Positions 53,391 to 62,700 of a DNA stretch of 64,000 bases are shown here, one piece after another. The stretch is from an uncultured Poribacteria bacterium. Lineage in GTDB: Bacteria; Poribacteria; WGA-4E; WGA-3G. The notes under the pieces are model-generated. The model was not told the DNA's origin. It saw only the letters and a list, made by a program, of their open reading frames with translations, and made no database searches. Numbering within the stretch: position 1 is the stretch's first letter; every line of letters begins with the position of its first letter. The position numbers and the translations under genes were made by a program. The stretch lies in NCBI GenBank assembly GCA_958295855.1, contig OY282383.1:2150481-2214480 (forward strand). The letters run 5' to 3'.

Positions 53391-54545
53391 ATGAAAATTG
53401 TAGTTGCGCCCGATTCATTCAAAGGGAGCGTCAGTGCACTCCAAGCTGCGTGTGCGATTGAGCAGGGGCTCCGCCGCGTTTTTCCCACCGCTGTTATTGA
53501 AAAAATCCCTATGGCAGATGGTGGCGAAGGCACTGTGCAATCGCTTGTTGATGCGACAGGCGGACATCTCCGAACACAGCGCGTGCTTGCTCCACTCGAA
53601 AACGAGGTTGACGCACAATTTGGCATCCTCGCAGATGGAGAAACCGCTGTCATTGAGATGGCATCCGCCTCTGGCTTACCGCTTGTCCCCGTGGATAAAC
53701 GGAATCCGCTCCGCACCACCACCTATGGCACCGGGCAACTCATCCACGCCGCTTTGGAGGCCGGGTGCAGACGCTTAATTATCGGCATCGGCGGAAGTGC
53801 GACGAACGATGGCGGAGCAGGCATGGCGGAAGCACTCGGCGCAAAATTGTTGAACGCGAATGGAAAACAGATACCGCGCGGCGGCGGGGGGCTGGCCGAA
53901 TTGGCTTCAATAGATATAACAGGTTTACATCCTGCTATTGCTGAAACCGACACTGTCGTCGCCTGTGATGTCAACAACACCTTGACCGGGCCAGATGGTG
54001 CCTCACACGTCTATGGGCCGCAGAAGGGTGCCACCCCTGAAATGATTGAAACGCTGGATGCACATCTCGCAGATTTTGACGCGGTGTTGACGCGGACACT
54101 CGGACAATCCTTTAATGACATCCCCGGCGCAGGAGCCGCTGGCGGGTTGGGTGCAGGGCTCATGGCGTTTCTCAACGCAGAATTGCGACTCGGGGTCGAT
54201 ATTATGATTGATGCCGTTAAACTCAAAGAACAGATGAAAGATGTCTCCCTTGTCATCACCGGTGAGGGGCAACTGGACTTCCAGACAGCGTTTGGGAAAA
54301 CACCTGTCGGTGTCGCGAAGGTCGCAAAAGCGCACAATATTCCTGTCATCGCGATTGCCGGCGGCATCGCGGAAGGGGCTGGAGTTGTTTATGAAGCCGG
54401 CATTGATGCGATGTTAGGCATCGTACAAGAACCTATGTCTCTTGAAGATGCGGTTGGAGATGCTTCGCGGTTGATAGCTGACACTGCAGAGCAAGCTGCA
54501 CGATTAGTTGCTATCGGTTATAGTGGATTGAGAAGAGGGAATTAA
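53391..54545 (+). CDS. Glycerate kinase (GlxK family)
   Basis: 384 residues from ATG 53391, normal for the family (about 380). KIVVAPDSFKGSVSALQAA is the family N-terminus. PMADGGEGTVQSLV, IGIGGSATNDGGAGMAEALG and FGKTPVGVAKVAK are active-site segments. It phosphorylates D-glycerate to 2- or 3-phosphoglycerate. A dehydratase of sugar acids and a sulfatase lie downstream, so it could complete a galactonate or uronate route to glycolysis. The promoter position suggests a leaderless transcript; no Shine-Dalgarno is present upstream of the ATG. Confidence 0.93.
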   Translation: MKIVVAPDSFKGSVSALQAACAIEQGLRRVFPTAVIEKIPMADGGEGTVQSLVDATGGHLRTQRVLAPLENEVDAQFGILADGETAVIEMASASGLPLVPVDKRNPLRTTTYGTGQLIHAALEAGCRRLIIGIGGSATNDGGAGMAEALGAKLLNANGKQIPRGGGGLAELASIDITGLHPAIAETDTVVACDVNNTLTGPDGASHVYGPQKGATPEMIETLDAHLADFDAVLTRTLGQSFNDIPGAGAAGGLGAGLMAFLNAELRLGVDIMIDAVKLKEQMKDVSLVITGEGQLDFQTAFGKTPVGVAKVAKAHNIPVIAIAGGIAEGAGVVYEAGIDAMLGIVQEPMSLEDAVGDASRLIADTAEQAARLVAIGYSGLRRGN

Positions 54546-54621
54546 CGCGAAAACCCAAATTCAGTAGGTTGGCAGGGGGGAAGGATGGGAGCGTGCCCCA
54601 GCCTTCCAATTAATAGCCATC

Positions 54622-55959
54622 TTACAACGGCAACACCGGCGCATCTTTCAAAAAATCGTTTGTCTCTGTTTGCCACCTTTTTAGTTCAGCAGCAAGCACC
54701 CGGATACGTTCTGTATGTTCGGGCCGGTCAGCGAGATTGGCTGTCTCCCACGGATCTTGTGCTACATCGAACAGTTGGATGCAATTTGTGCCGGCCCCGG
54801 TCTCTTTGGAGACATAGTAACGGATTAGTTTCCAACGTCCATCGCTGACGGTGCGTTGAATGTCTCGATACGCGGCGAAGACCGTGTCTCGTACTGCTTC
54901 TACACTGCCATCCATCAACGGTACTAAGCTGCTCCCTTCAGTTGTATCAGGGCATGCGACATCGGTGAGAGCGCAGACGGTAGGGAATACGTCGTACAGA
55001 TAGGTCAAGGCATCCACTGTTAAGCCTTCGGGGATCCCCGGTCCCGCAAATATAGAAGGCACGCGGATGCTATGGTTATAGAGGTTCTGTTTACCCAACA
55101 GCCCATGTTGTCCGACAGCAAGCCCGTGGTCGGCGGTATAGATGATAATCGTGTTTTCGAGATGGCCGGTGGATTCTAACGTTTGCAGAACCCGCCCGAT
55201 CTCGGCATCCATGTGCGTAATCATTCCATAATAGTCGGCAATGTGTTGTTGGACAATTTCAGGGGTGCGTGGGAATGGTGCCAACACTTCATCCCGGATG
55301 TGCATCTCGCCGTTGTCAAACGGATGCTCGGGGCAGAAGTTTTCCGGGATGGGCATGTCCTGTGGTGGATACATCGCTGCGTATTCCGCGGGTGGTGTTC
55401 TCGGGTCGTGCGGTGATGTAAAGGCGAGGTAGAGAAAGAAAGGGTTTTCCGCGTCGGAGTCATGGAGGAATTGCACCGCTGAATCTGCAAAGAGTGCTGT
55501 AGAAAACTTTTCGCCGGAATATTTGGCCTCGTTCGGGTAGGTACCGCTCGCATCATAATCGAAAACAGGCACGTCGAGATGGTTGCTCATTCCGCCGAAG
55601 AAAATCTTGGCACCGTCAGCGAAGCTGTTGGTAAACGTTTCCTTGTCGTTATGCCATTTCCCTGTTGCAAAGGTATGATACCCGGCTTCGCGCATGACTT
55701 GTGGCCAGACTGCCAAATCCCTGTTAATCTGTTGCATGCCGCTGCGGAACAGATTTGCGCTGGTGAGAACAGCGGCGCGGCTTGGCACGCAAACTGCCCC
55801 GACGAGAGAGCCCATGATGTGTGTTTGGCGGAAGGTAGTCCCGCGCGCCATGAGCGAATCCAGCGTTGGTGTTTTCACAGCTGCATCGCCCATGCCGCCG
55901 ATGGCATCCCACCGATGGTCGTCGGCGATGATGAAAAGAATGTTGGGGCGTGAGGACAT
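54622..55959 (-). CDS. Sulfatase (formylglycine type)
   Basis: 445 residues from ATG 55959 (TAGGAGA upstream). RPNILFIIADDHRWD has the metal Asp pair, and VCVPSRAAVLTS the C-x-P-S-R signature whose Cys becomes formylglycine. TGKWHNDKE, TADHGLAVGQHGLLGKQ and HDPRTP carry the other metal and sulfate ligands. It removes sulfate from sugar or lipid esters. No signal peptide is evident, so it may be cytoplasmic or exported atypically. It converges with glycerate kinase and is near galactonate dehydratase. Confidence 0.93.
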   Translation of the reverse strand: MSSRPNILFIIADDHRWDAIGGMGDAAVKTPTLDSLMARGTTFRQTHIMGSLVGAVCVPSRAAVLTSANLFRSGMQQINRDLAVWPQVMREAGYHTFATGKWHNDKETFTNSFADGAKIFFGGMSNHLDVPVFDYDASGTYPNEAKYSGEKFSTALFADSAVQFLHDSDAENPFFLYLAFTSPHDPRTPPAEYAAMYPPQDMPIPENFCPEHPFDNGEMHIRDEVLAPFPRTPEIVQQHIADYYGMITHMDAEIGRVLQTLESTGHLENTIIIYTADHGLAVGQHGLLGKQNLYNHSIRVPSIFAGPGIPEGLTVDALTYLYDVFPTVCALTDVACPDTTEGSSLVPLMDGSVEAVRDTVFAAYRDIQRTVSDGRWKLIRYYVSKETGAGTNCIQLFDVAQDPWETANLADRPEHTERIRVLAAELKRWQTETNDFLKDAPVLPL

Positions 55960-55997
55960 ATTTTCTCCTATCATTTAGTTGTCAGTTATCGGTATGA

Positions 55998-56030
55998 GTA
56001 TGCTTCCCCGCAAAGCGGGGTAACATACAA
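55998..56030 (+). repeat. GTATGCTTCCCCGCAAAGCGGGGTAACATAC element
   Basis: Core CCCCGCAAAGCGGGG at 56006-56020. It sits between the divergent sulfatase and galactonate dehydratase genes. Confidence 0.9.
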
Positions 56031-56154
56031 AGCGGTTTTCAGCAAGAGAAGTGCCTTTTTCTGACGACTTTCACCAACACCTCGTGCCTTGCAAGATGTG
56101 GCAGACGAGGCGTTGGTGAAAACTGAACGGTGATAACTCGTAAAGGAAATTCGG

Positions 56155-57300
56155 ATGAAAATTGCGACTATTGAACAATTTTTCCCGCGTCGCCGGACGC
56201 GCCTTGTGAAGATTACAACAGACACCGGCATCGTCGGGTGGGGCGAAACGACACTCGAAGGTAAACCCAAAAGTACCTGCGCTGCAGTAGACGAACTGGC
56301 AGCCTATTTTATCGGCAAAGACCCGCTGCGCATCGAACACCATTGGCAACATGTCTACCGCGCTGCATTTTTCCGCGGCGGAAATATTCTGATGTCTGCC
56401 TTGTCCGGCATCGATCAGGCGTTGTGGGACATCGCTGGCAAGTACCATGGGGTGCCTACCTATCAATTACTCGGCGGTGCTGTGCGCGACCGAATCCGCG
56501 TTTATGCACACTGGGGAATCGGCAGTTTGACAGATGAAGGAAAAGCTGCCGCGAAGGCACGCCTTGAATTTTTACAGCAAAAAGGAGGCTACACAGCGTT
56601 TAAGAGTGGGCCCGGTGGCAAGTGGCGTGCACACGAGCCTCCAGCAGTAATCGATGAATTTGTGGAACGTGCCTATCTTATGCGCGAGTGGGTCGGCCCC
56701 GATGTCGAACTTGCCTTCGATTTTCACGGTAAGATGACTCCCGCGCTCGCTATAGAAATCTGCCATGAACTTAAAGGGATGCGTCCTATGTTCGTTGAGG
56801 AACCCATCCCACAAGAGAATGTAGATGCGCTCAAACAGGTCTCAGATCACGTGCCGTTTCCGATTGCCACAGGCGAACGGTTGCTTACGCGTTGGGGCTT
56901 TCGCGAGATTTTTGAGAAACAGGCGGTCGCCTACCTACAGCCCGATACCTCCCACGCCGGGGGCATTACTGAACTGAAAAAGATTGCAAACATGGCGGAG
57001 GTTTACTATATGCACATCGCGCCACACTGCGCGATTGGCCCGGTTGCCTTCTCTGCATCGCTTCACGTGGATGCGGTTGTCCCGAATTTTCTAATTCAGG
57101 AGCAGATCGATGACGGTTTGGGTGCCGGACTGTTCACTGAAGACTGGCAGGTCAAAGCGGGGCACATTGAATTGCCCACAAAACCAGGACTTGGTTTTGA
57201 TATTGACGAGAAGGAAGCACAACAGACGCTTGAAACCTACCCTGAAGAGCTCGGCGGCGAGTTTTACTACGATACCGATGGCAGTGTGGCTGATTGGTAA
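56155..57300 (+). CDS. dgoD: D-galactonate dehydratase family (enolase superfamily)
   Basis: 381 residues, the same length as E. coli DgoD. Enolase-superfamily metal ligands are FDFHGK (Asp and the neighbouring His), FVEEPIP (Glu) and TGERL (Glu); the catalytic His is in HIAPHCAIGP. VYRAAFFRGGNILMSALSGI and QPDTSHAGGI align closely with DgoD. It removes water from D-galactonate or an epimeric sugar acid to give 2-keto-3-deoxy acid. AAAGGAAA lies before ATG 56155. No aldolase or kinase of the KDGal route is in the window other than glycerate kinase. Confidence 0.88.
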   Translation: MKIATIEQFFPRRRTRLVKITTDTGIVGWGETTLEGKPKSTCAAVDELAAYFIGKDPLRIEHHWQHVYRAAFFRGGNILMSALSGIDQALWDIAGKYHGVPTYQLLGGAVRDRIRVYAHWGIGSLTDEGKAAAKARLEFLQQKGGYTAFKSGPGGKWRAHEPPAVIDEFVERAYLMREWVGPDVELAFDFHGKMTPALAIEICHELKGMRPMFVEEPIPQENVDALKQVSDHVPFPIATGERLLTRWGFREIFEKQAVAYLQPDTSHAGGITELKKIANMAEVYYMHIAPHCAIGPVAFSASLHVDAVVPNFLIQEQIDDGLGAGLFTEDWQVKAGHIELPTKPGLGFDIDEKEAQQTLETYPEELGGEFYYDTDGSVADW

Positions 57301-57360
57301 GTAGAACATTCGGGGTTACAAACCCCTGCTACAGAACAGCGAGCCTACTAGAATTTTTGC

Positions 57361-58107
57361 CTAAACTACCGGTTTACGCTGGGCAACGTAAGGCGGCTCC
57401 AGCATCAACTTCTGGTCTTCGTCTGACATCAGGTTGCGGAGTTCATCGTCGTATCTGCTTGGTCCCCATGCGGAATGACCTGGGGAGTACTTGAACAGAA
57501 TCGACCGGCGCTGGTGTACAGCAGTCCAAGGGAGAGTGCCATGTGTCAATGCCTCCGTGAAGATGACGGCATCTCCCGCCTTCTGATGTACTGGGGCCAT
57601 ACAGGTCTGGTTGTCCACCACAGGTCGAAAACGTGGGGGGCAAGGGTAGTTGCTCTTATGGCTACCGGGGATACAACAGAAGCCACCGTGCCCCGGAAGC
57701 ATATCTGTTAAAGCCCACGAGACCACGGTTAACCCGTTGTACATCCGCTCGTTACGGAAAACATAGTACTGCGCCGGGTCGTAAGGGGTACCACCGCCGT
57801 GGAGCGTGCCACCCGGATTGCCATCTTTCATCAAGATACCGTAGACATGATCTAATCGGAATTTTGGACCGACTATCTCTCCTAAAAACGGCATAATGCG
57901 CGGGTGATTCAGGAGTTTCCGAAACGCATGGCTCTCCCAACTCAAAAATCCACCGAACCTTTGTGAATGGATGTCAGTGTCAACTGGATTTGCGTATTCT
58001 TGTGCGTCGATGAGCGCGTTCAGTTCAGCGAGCTCATCCGTTCCCAAGACGTTTTCGATGTTGACATATCCCCACAGGTCGAACAAGTATTTTTCCTCGG
58101 CGTTCAT
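57361..58107 (-). CDS. Phytanoyl-CoA dioxygenase family protein, fourth of four
   Basis: 248 residues; GGAGGTG before ATG 58107. The first iron site is reduced: the region before WALTDMLPGHGGFCCIPGSH has LHGGGTPYDPAQY, with His (LHGG) but the Asp spaced farther than the normal H-x-D. The distal His is in EALTHGTLPW, and QRRSILFKY supplies the Arg. It may use a variant metal site. The neighbour upstream is a NIPSNAP gene; galactonate dehydratase is convergent. Substrate unknown. Confidence 0.8.
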   Translation of the reverse strand: MNAEEKYLFDLWGYVNIENVLGTDELAELNALIDAQEYANPVDTDIHSQRFGGFLSWESHAFRKLLNHPRIMPFLGEIVGPKFRLDHVYGILMKDGNPGGTLHGGGTPYDPAQYYVFRNERMYNGLTVVSWALTDMLPGHGGFCCIPGSHKSNYPCPPRFRPVVDNQTCMAPVHQKAGDAVIFTEALTHGTLPWTAVHQRRSILFKYSPGHSAWGPSRYDDELRNLMSDEDQKLMLEPPYVAQRKPVV

Positions 58108-58162
58108 GAAGACACCTCCGTTTTGGGCTTTTAACGGTAGTACAAACCGTTAGTTTGTGCGA

Positions 58163-58486
58163 CTATTGATGCGCCGAACGCGAAGTCGGTTCAAGCCGCG
58201 TGACAACGATTTTTTCTCTATCCAGCAGCTCGCCGACGCGCGGTGAGATTTCGTTTACCCACCGGTCGTCTTCATAAACCGCTGCGTAAAGTTGTTCCCG
58301 TTGCGCCTCGCTCTCAAACCGGCGGATCCAGACGTAAAGATCGTCTTCCTCTTCACCCACAAAACTACCAATCACCACCATGCCTTTAGAAATCTGGAAA
58401 GGGATGACCGTTTCTTCCATGTATTGCACCCAGTTGTCGCGTTGGCCGGGTTTGGTTCGATATTGCCGTAATTCAAAGAAAGCCAT
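58163..58486 (-). CDS. NIPSNAP family protein
   Basis: 107 residues; AAGGAGA before ATG 58486. FFELRQYRTKPGQRDNWVQYM, VIGSFVGEEEDDLYVWIRRFES and REQLYAAVY are the dimeric ferredoxin-like NIPSNAP pattern. Small bacterial members are monooxygenase-fold proteins of unknown function. It may be cotranscribed with the PhyH gene 55 bases downstream. Confidence 0.8.
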   Translation of the reverse strand: MAFFELRQYRTKPGQRDNWVQYMEETVIPFQISKGMVVIGSFVGEEEDDLYVWIRRFESEAQREQLYAAVYEDDRWVNEISPRVGELLDREKIVVTRLEPTSRSAHQ

Positions 58487-58521
58487 AAAATATCTCCTTA
58501 TTGAAAAATGTCTAATATCCC

Positions 58522-59478
58522 TTAGATTTTGCTAAGTAACTTGTCCACTATTGGTGACATTTGATCTCGCACTTCCTCATACCGCCCCATCAAGTTATCA
58601 ACCTTACTCCGAAGCGTTTCCTTTTCCTCGTACAGCGTATTGATATCGCGTTGGAGTTTTTGGTTCGCTGTCTTCAGTTGGTTGGTTTCGGATGCCTGAT
58701 TGGCGACGATGTTCCGGAGGGTTTGATTCTCTGTTTTCAGCTCCTCATATCCTGACTTAAGTTCGTCAATTTCGGAGGCTTGGTTAGCGATAATATTCCG
58801 GACAGTTTGATTCTCCGATTTCAACGTTCCAATTTCAGATGTCTGATTAGCAACGGTATTTTGGAGTGTTTGATTCTCCGATTTCAACGTTCCAATTTCA
58901 GCTGCCTGGTCAGCAACGGTATTTTGGAGTGTTTGATTCTCCGATTTCAACGTTCCAATTTCAGCTGCCTGGTTAGCAACGGTATTTTGGAGTGTTTGAT
59001 TCTCCGATTTCAACGTTCCAATTTCAGTTGCTTGTGCGGCAATTTCAGCTGCCTGGTTAGCAACGGTATTTTGGAGTGTTTGATTCTCCGATTTCAACGT
59101 TCCAATTTCAGTTGCTTGTGCGGCAATTTCAGCTGCCTGGTTAGCAACGGTATTTTGGAGTGTTTGATTCTCCGATTTCAACGTTCCAATTTCAGTTGCT
59201 TGTGCGGCAATTTCAGTTGCTTGTGCGGCAATTTCAGCTGCCTGATTAGCAACGGTATCCTGGAAGTTCTGATTTTCCGCCTTCAGTTCGTTGATTTCAG
59301 ATGTTTGGGTTACAACGATACTCCGGAGGTTTTGATTTTCTGCCTTCAGTTCCCTCTGTCCGGCAGCAAGGTTATCAAACTGTTTCCGGAGCGTCTTGTA
59401 CTTCCACACACCAACAAGGATAGTTCCGCCGATTAGACTGAGATCGATAATGGCAACACTCAGTAAACTTAGATCCAT
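58522..59478 (-). CDS. Membrane-anchored coiled-coil protein with 21/28-residue repeats
   Basis: 318 residues. A membrane helix at the N-terminus (about residues 5-25) is followed by a long heptad coil. The middle contains near-identical DNA repeats encoding TEIGTLKSENQTLQNTVANQ with either one (IGTLKSENQTLQ) or two (IAAQATEIGTLK) extra heptads, that is units of 21 or 28 residues (63 or 84 bases). The repeat number could change by slippage or recombination without breaking the frame, altering coil length. The C-terminal 80 residues are non-repetitive. GGAAAC before ATG 59478 is a weak binding site. Function unknown, possibly a spacer or scaffold. Confidence 0.75.
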   Translation of the reverse strand: MDLSLLSVAIIDLSLIGGTILVGVWKYKTLRKQFDNLAAGQRELKAENQNLRSIVVTQTSEINELKAENQNFQDTVANQAAEIAAQATEIAAQATEIGTLKSENQTLQNTVANQAAEIAAQATEIGTLKSENQTLQNTVANQAAEIAAQATEIGTLKSENQTLQNTVANQAAEIGTLKSENQTLQNTVADQAAEIGTLKSENQTLQNTVANQTSEIGTLKSENQTVRNIIANQASEIDELKSGYEELKTENQTLRNIVANQASETNQLKTANQKLQRDINTLYEEKETLRSKVDNLMGRYEEVRDQMSPIVDKLLSKI

Positions 59479-59771
59479 TGTTTTTTGTTTCCTGTTGATA
59501 AAGGCTTGGAATCTTCACAGTATTCCAAGTGAATTGTACCTCATTGGCAGAAAGGAAAATAAGAGCATCTGCTTCTCATTTGATGCTAAATTTATGATAA
59601 CATGAAACTCCGCGAATGTCAAGGTTAACAGTTCGCTTTGCCCAATCAATAAGGGTATTTCCTAAGCCATGTTACGGTGTTATATCAAAATAACTTGATT
59701 CGTATAGTTTTTGTTGGGTGGAAGCCGGGTGAAGACATGGCTCCGCCCTCACAAATCAAACGCTTATGGTG

Positions 59772-62700
59772 TTACAGGCGATTATAGCCGTAGCCTTTAC
59801 CCGTAATTTCAAAGAGTGCTGCCGCCGCTTGAAAGTGAATCTCCGCGTCCGCGTCCTGGAGAACTAATTCAAGCACTGGCACTGCATTTGCTTTTTTCGC
59901 TTCGCCAAGGGCCTTGATAATATCAATACGGAACGCCCTCGTAATTTTGGCTTCATGCAACGCCGTTAGTTTTGCAACCAACGCGGCGACTGCCTTGTCC
60001 GTTGCAATTTTGCCCAACGCACGCGACGCATCCCGCCGGATTTCCACGTGATTTGCATCGGTGTTCATCACCTCAATGAGTGCGTCAGTTGTTGCAACAT
60101 CAGCCAATTCACCGAGGCCTTGCGTGGCGGCTCGCCGTACATCTTTGTCGGATTCGGTTTCGCCTTTCATAATTTGCACGAGGTCGGCGGTTAGTGCACT
60201 CATTCGGGATTGTCCAATGCTAAGTGCTGTAGCTTTTCGGATATCCACTACCGGGTCAGCTAACTGCTGTCTGATCTGTGAGACATCCAGCGCGACACCA
60301 GCTCCAGTGCACCGCCCTAAAGCAAACATCGCGGCGTTTCTCACTTGATGGCTTTCCCATTCATCTGCTGCCCGAGATGCCATTTTGGGAGCAACGAATG
60401 CTGGTAAATCTAGCTTTTTGGAAGCGTTGACGAAAACCTCCCAACTCCAGTTCCGCTTCAGAGCGTCGTTCCCAACCGCTCGCCTGTTTGCCGCATCTTC
60501 AAGCGCGACAATATATTCGGTATCGTCGATGAGCCGTTTACCAACCGCTTCAGCGGCAAGGGCACCTCCAATTTCACCAAGGGCGGTTGCGGCTTTTGTC
60601 CGGGAAGAGGCCTTGGCTAACGCATCCGTACTCGCATCCAAGCCTACCCGTTTGTCTTCAAGGAGCGCGATTAGTTTGGGGATTGCTGTTTTACTGCCGA
60701 GTTTGCCCAAAGCAATAATAGCGTTTTTCGAGATATTTCCGACTCGGATATCCAACGCACGAATCAGCACGGCTTCAGCAGTTTTATCGCCAATATTGCC
60801 GAGTGCTGCTACGGCGGCGGCGCGTACATTGTCCGGCTCTAGCGGATTTTCAACGATGTCGCTGAGTGGTTCGACAGCTTTTGCGTCCTTGAGGGTGCCC
60901 AAAGCAGCGGCGGCTCGCCATCGGATCTCGGCATTTTCATCGGAGAGTGCAGTCAGCAGCGGTGCGGCAGCACGTTCATCTTTAAGTGCACCAAGGGAGA
61001 CAACCGCCGCTGCACGAATAGATTTCATCTCCTCGCCGTTTTCGAGAACGGCAATTAACGGTTCAACTGTCCGACGCTCTTTAAAACCACCTAACGATTC
61101 CGCTGCGCGCCTACGCACAACATGACTCGGATGCTTCAGTTCTGCCAGAATTGCATCAACTGCCTGTTTTTTATGAATTGCACCGAGTACATGCACGAGT
61201 GCCCATCGCACCCACTCATCATCCGCTGACTTGAGCGCGTCAAGCGCGAACTGCGTCGTCGCCTCATTTCCATCTTTGATTAACGAAGCGATTACCTCAT
61301 TTTGCACGGATTGGACTTCGTACCCATCATCAAAACTTCCTAAGCCCTTCTTCACAACATCAACAAGTTCTTTATCCCCAGCCGGAATCTCTCGGAGGGC
61401 CTTCGCCGCTTCAACGCGCGTCGTTTCATACTTATCGTTTTTCAGCACATCTACTAGTGGGACAACAACCTTTTGCCCTTTGATTTTACCCAAAGCAATG
61501 GCTGATTCTTGACGGACAACGCCCTGTTTATCTTTTTTCAATGCAGTAACAAGCGGAGCTATTGTAGCATCGCCCTTCACTTCACCTAACGCCCACGCTG
61601 CGCTTCGGCGAACCGTTGCGCGCTGATCTTCCTCAAGCGCGCGAATCAGCGGCTCTATCACAACTTCACCTTTAATGATACCGAGCGCGCGGGCCACTTC
61701 ACTTCGCACGAGGCTCGGGATAGGTTTTAATTCACCCCACGTGCGATAGTCTGCACGCGGATAATCTGCTGTCCACTGAATTTTCAAGGTTTCAACCTGG
61801 GCTCTGAGCGCGTCAAGTGTTTTATACTCCCGTTTCATGTGCCGCTGAAAATCTGAAATTTCGTCAAATTGTGTGGACAAGACCCAAACCAGCACAGGGA
61901 TGATTTCGGGGGCTTTAATTCGGCTTAACACCTTCACAGCGTTGGCACGAGTGACGGGACTGGTTTCGTCACTGAGCATCAGCAGGAGCATTGGTTGCGT
62001 TGCTTCGGGAGATTTGAGTTGCCACAGCGCGTCAATTGCAGCGGAACGTAAGGTTTCACGCATCTGCTTATCCATCGCTATGATAAGCAGCTTTTGAACA
62101 GTGTCTCCCATTGATACCCCAATTTTCCCTAGAGCTACCGCCGCATTTGTAGCGGTGGTGTCGTCAAAGGATAGGGCGTTCGTCAGCGAAATAACAGCGC
62201 GATTGTTCTCGCCACGCGCCCGCATATTCCCAAGTCCTTGCGCCGCGAGTGCCTTCACCTCTTTATGTGCATCGTTGTTCAATGCTGCAATAAGCGGAGC
62301 TATCGCGCGCCGGTCGCCGATAGTGCCCAGAACCTCCGCAACTTTCACCCGAATTTCATCTGGGCCGTTTTTGAGTGCAGCCAGCAACGCTACAACTGCA
62401 ACACCACGCATCTCAACCAGCGCAGCCAATGCCGCCCCTTGCAAATCTTCATCGGCTAACTGTTCAATCACGGGAAGTACACCTGCTTCAAGTTTGAGTA
62501 GGCCCAGTGTCTGAATTGCCGCGGATTGGGCACCAATTCGATACTTTTTCATCCATGAATCATCAATATAAGCACTCGCGATATACCGGTATTCTGTCGA
62601 AAACCCAGCATCCTCGTCCGGAATCAGGCTTCGCCCCTCGGTTTCTAGGACAGCGAGCAACGCCGGAAGCGACGGAGCCCCAATACGGTTGAGCGCATCT

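Noticed and set aside
58780..59436. 218-codon plus-strand frame with Cys-rich repeats
   Set aside because: It is the antisense of the coiled-coil gene, whose minus-strand frame has a start site, a membrane helix and heptads.
60385..61125. 246-codon plus-strand frame
   Set aside because: Antisense of the HEAT-repeat gene; Ala/Ser-rich, no binding site.
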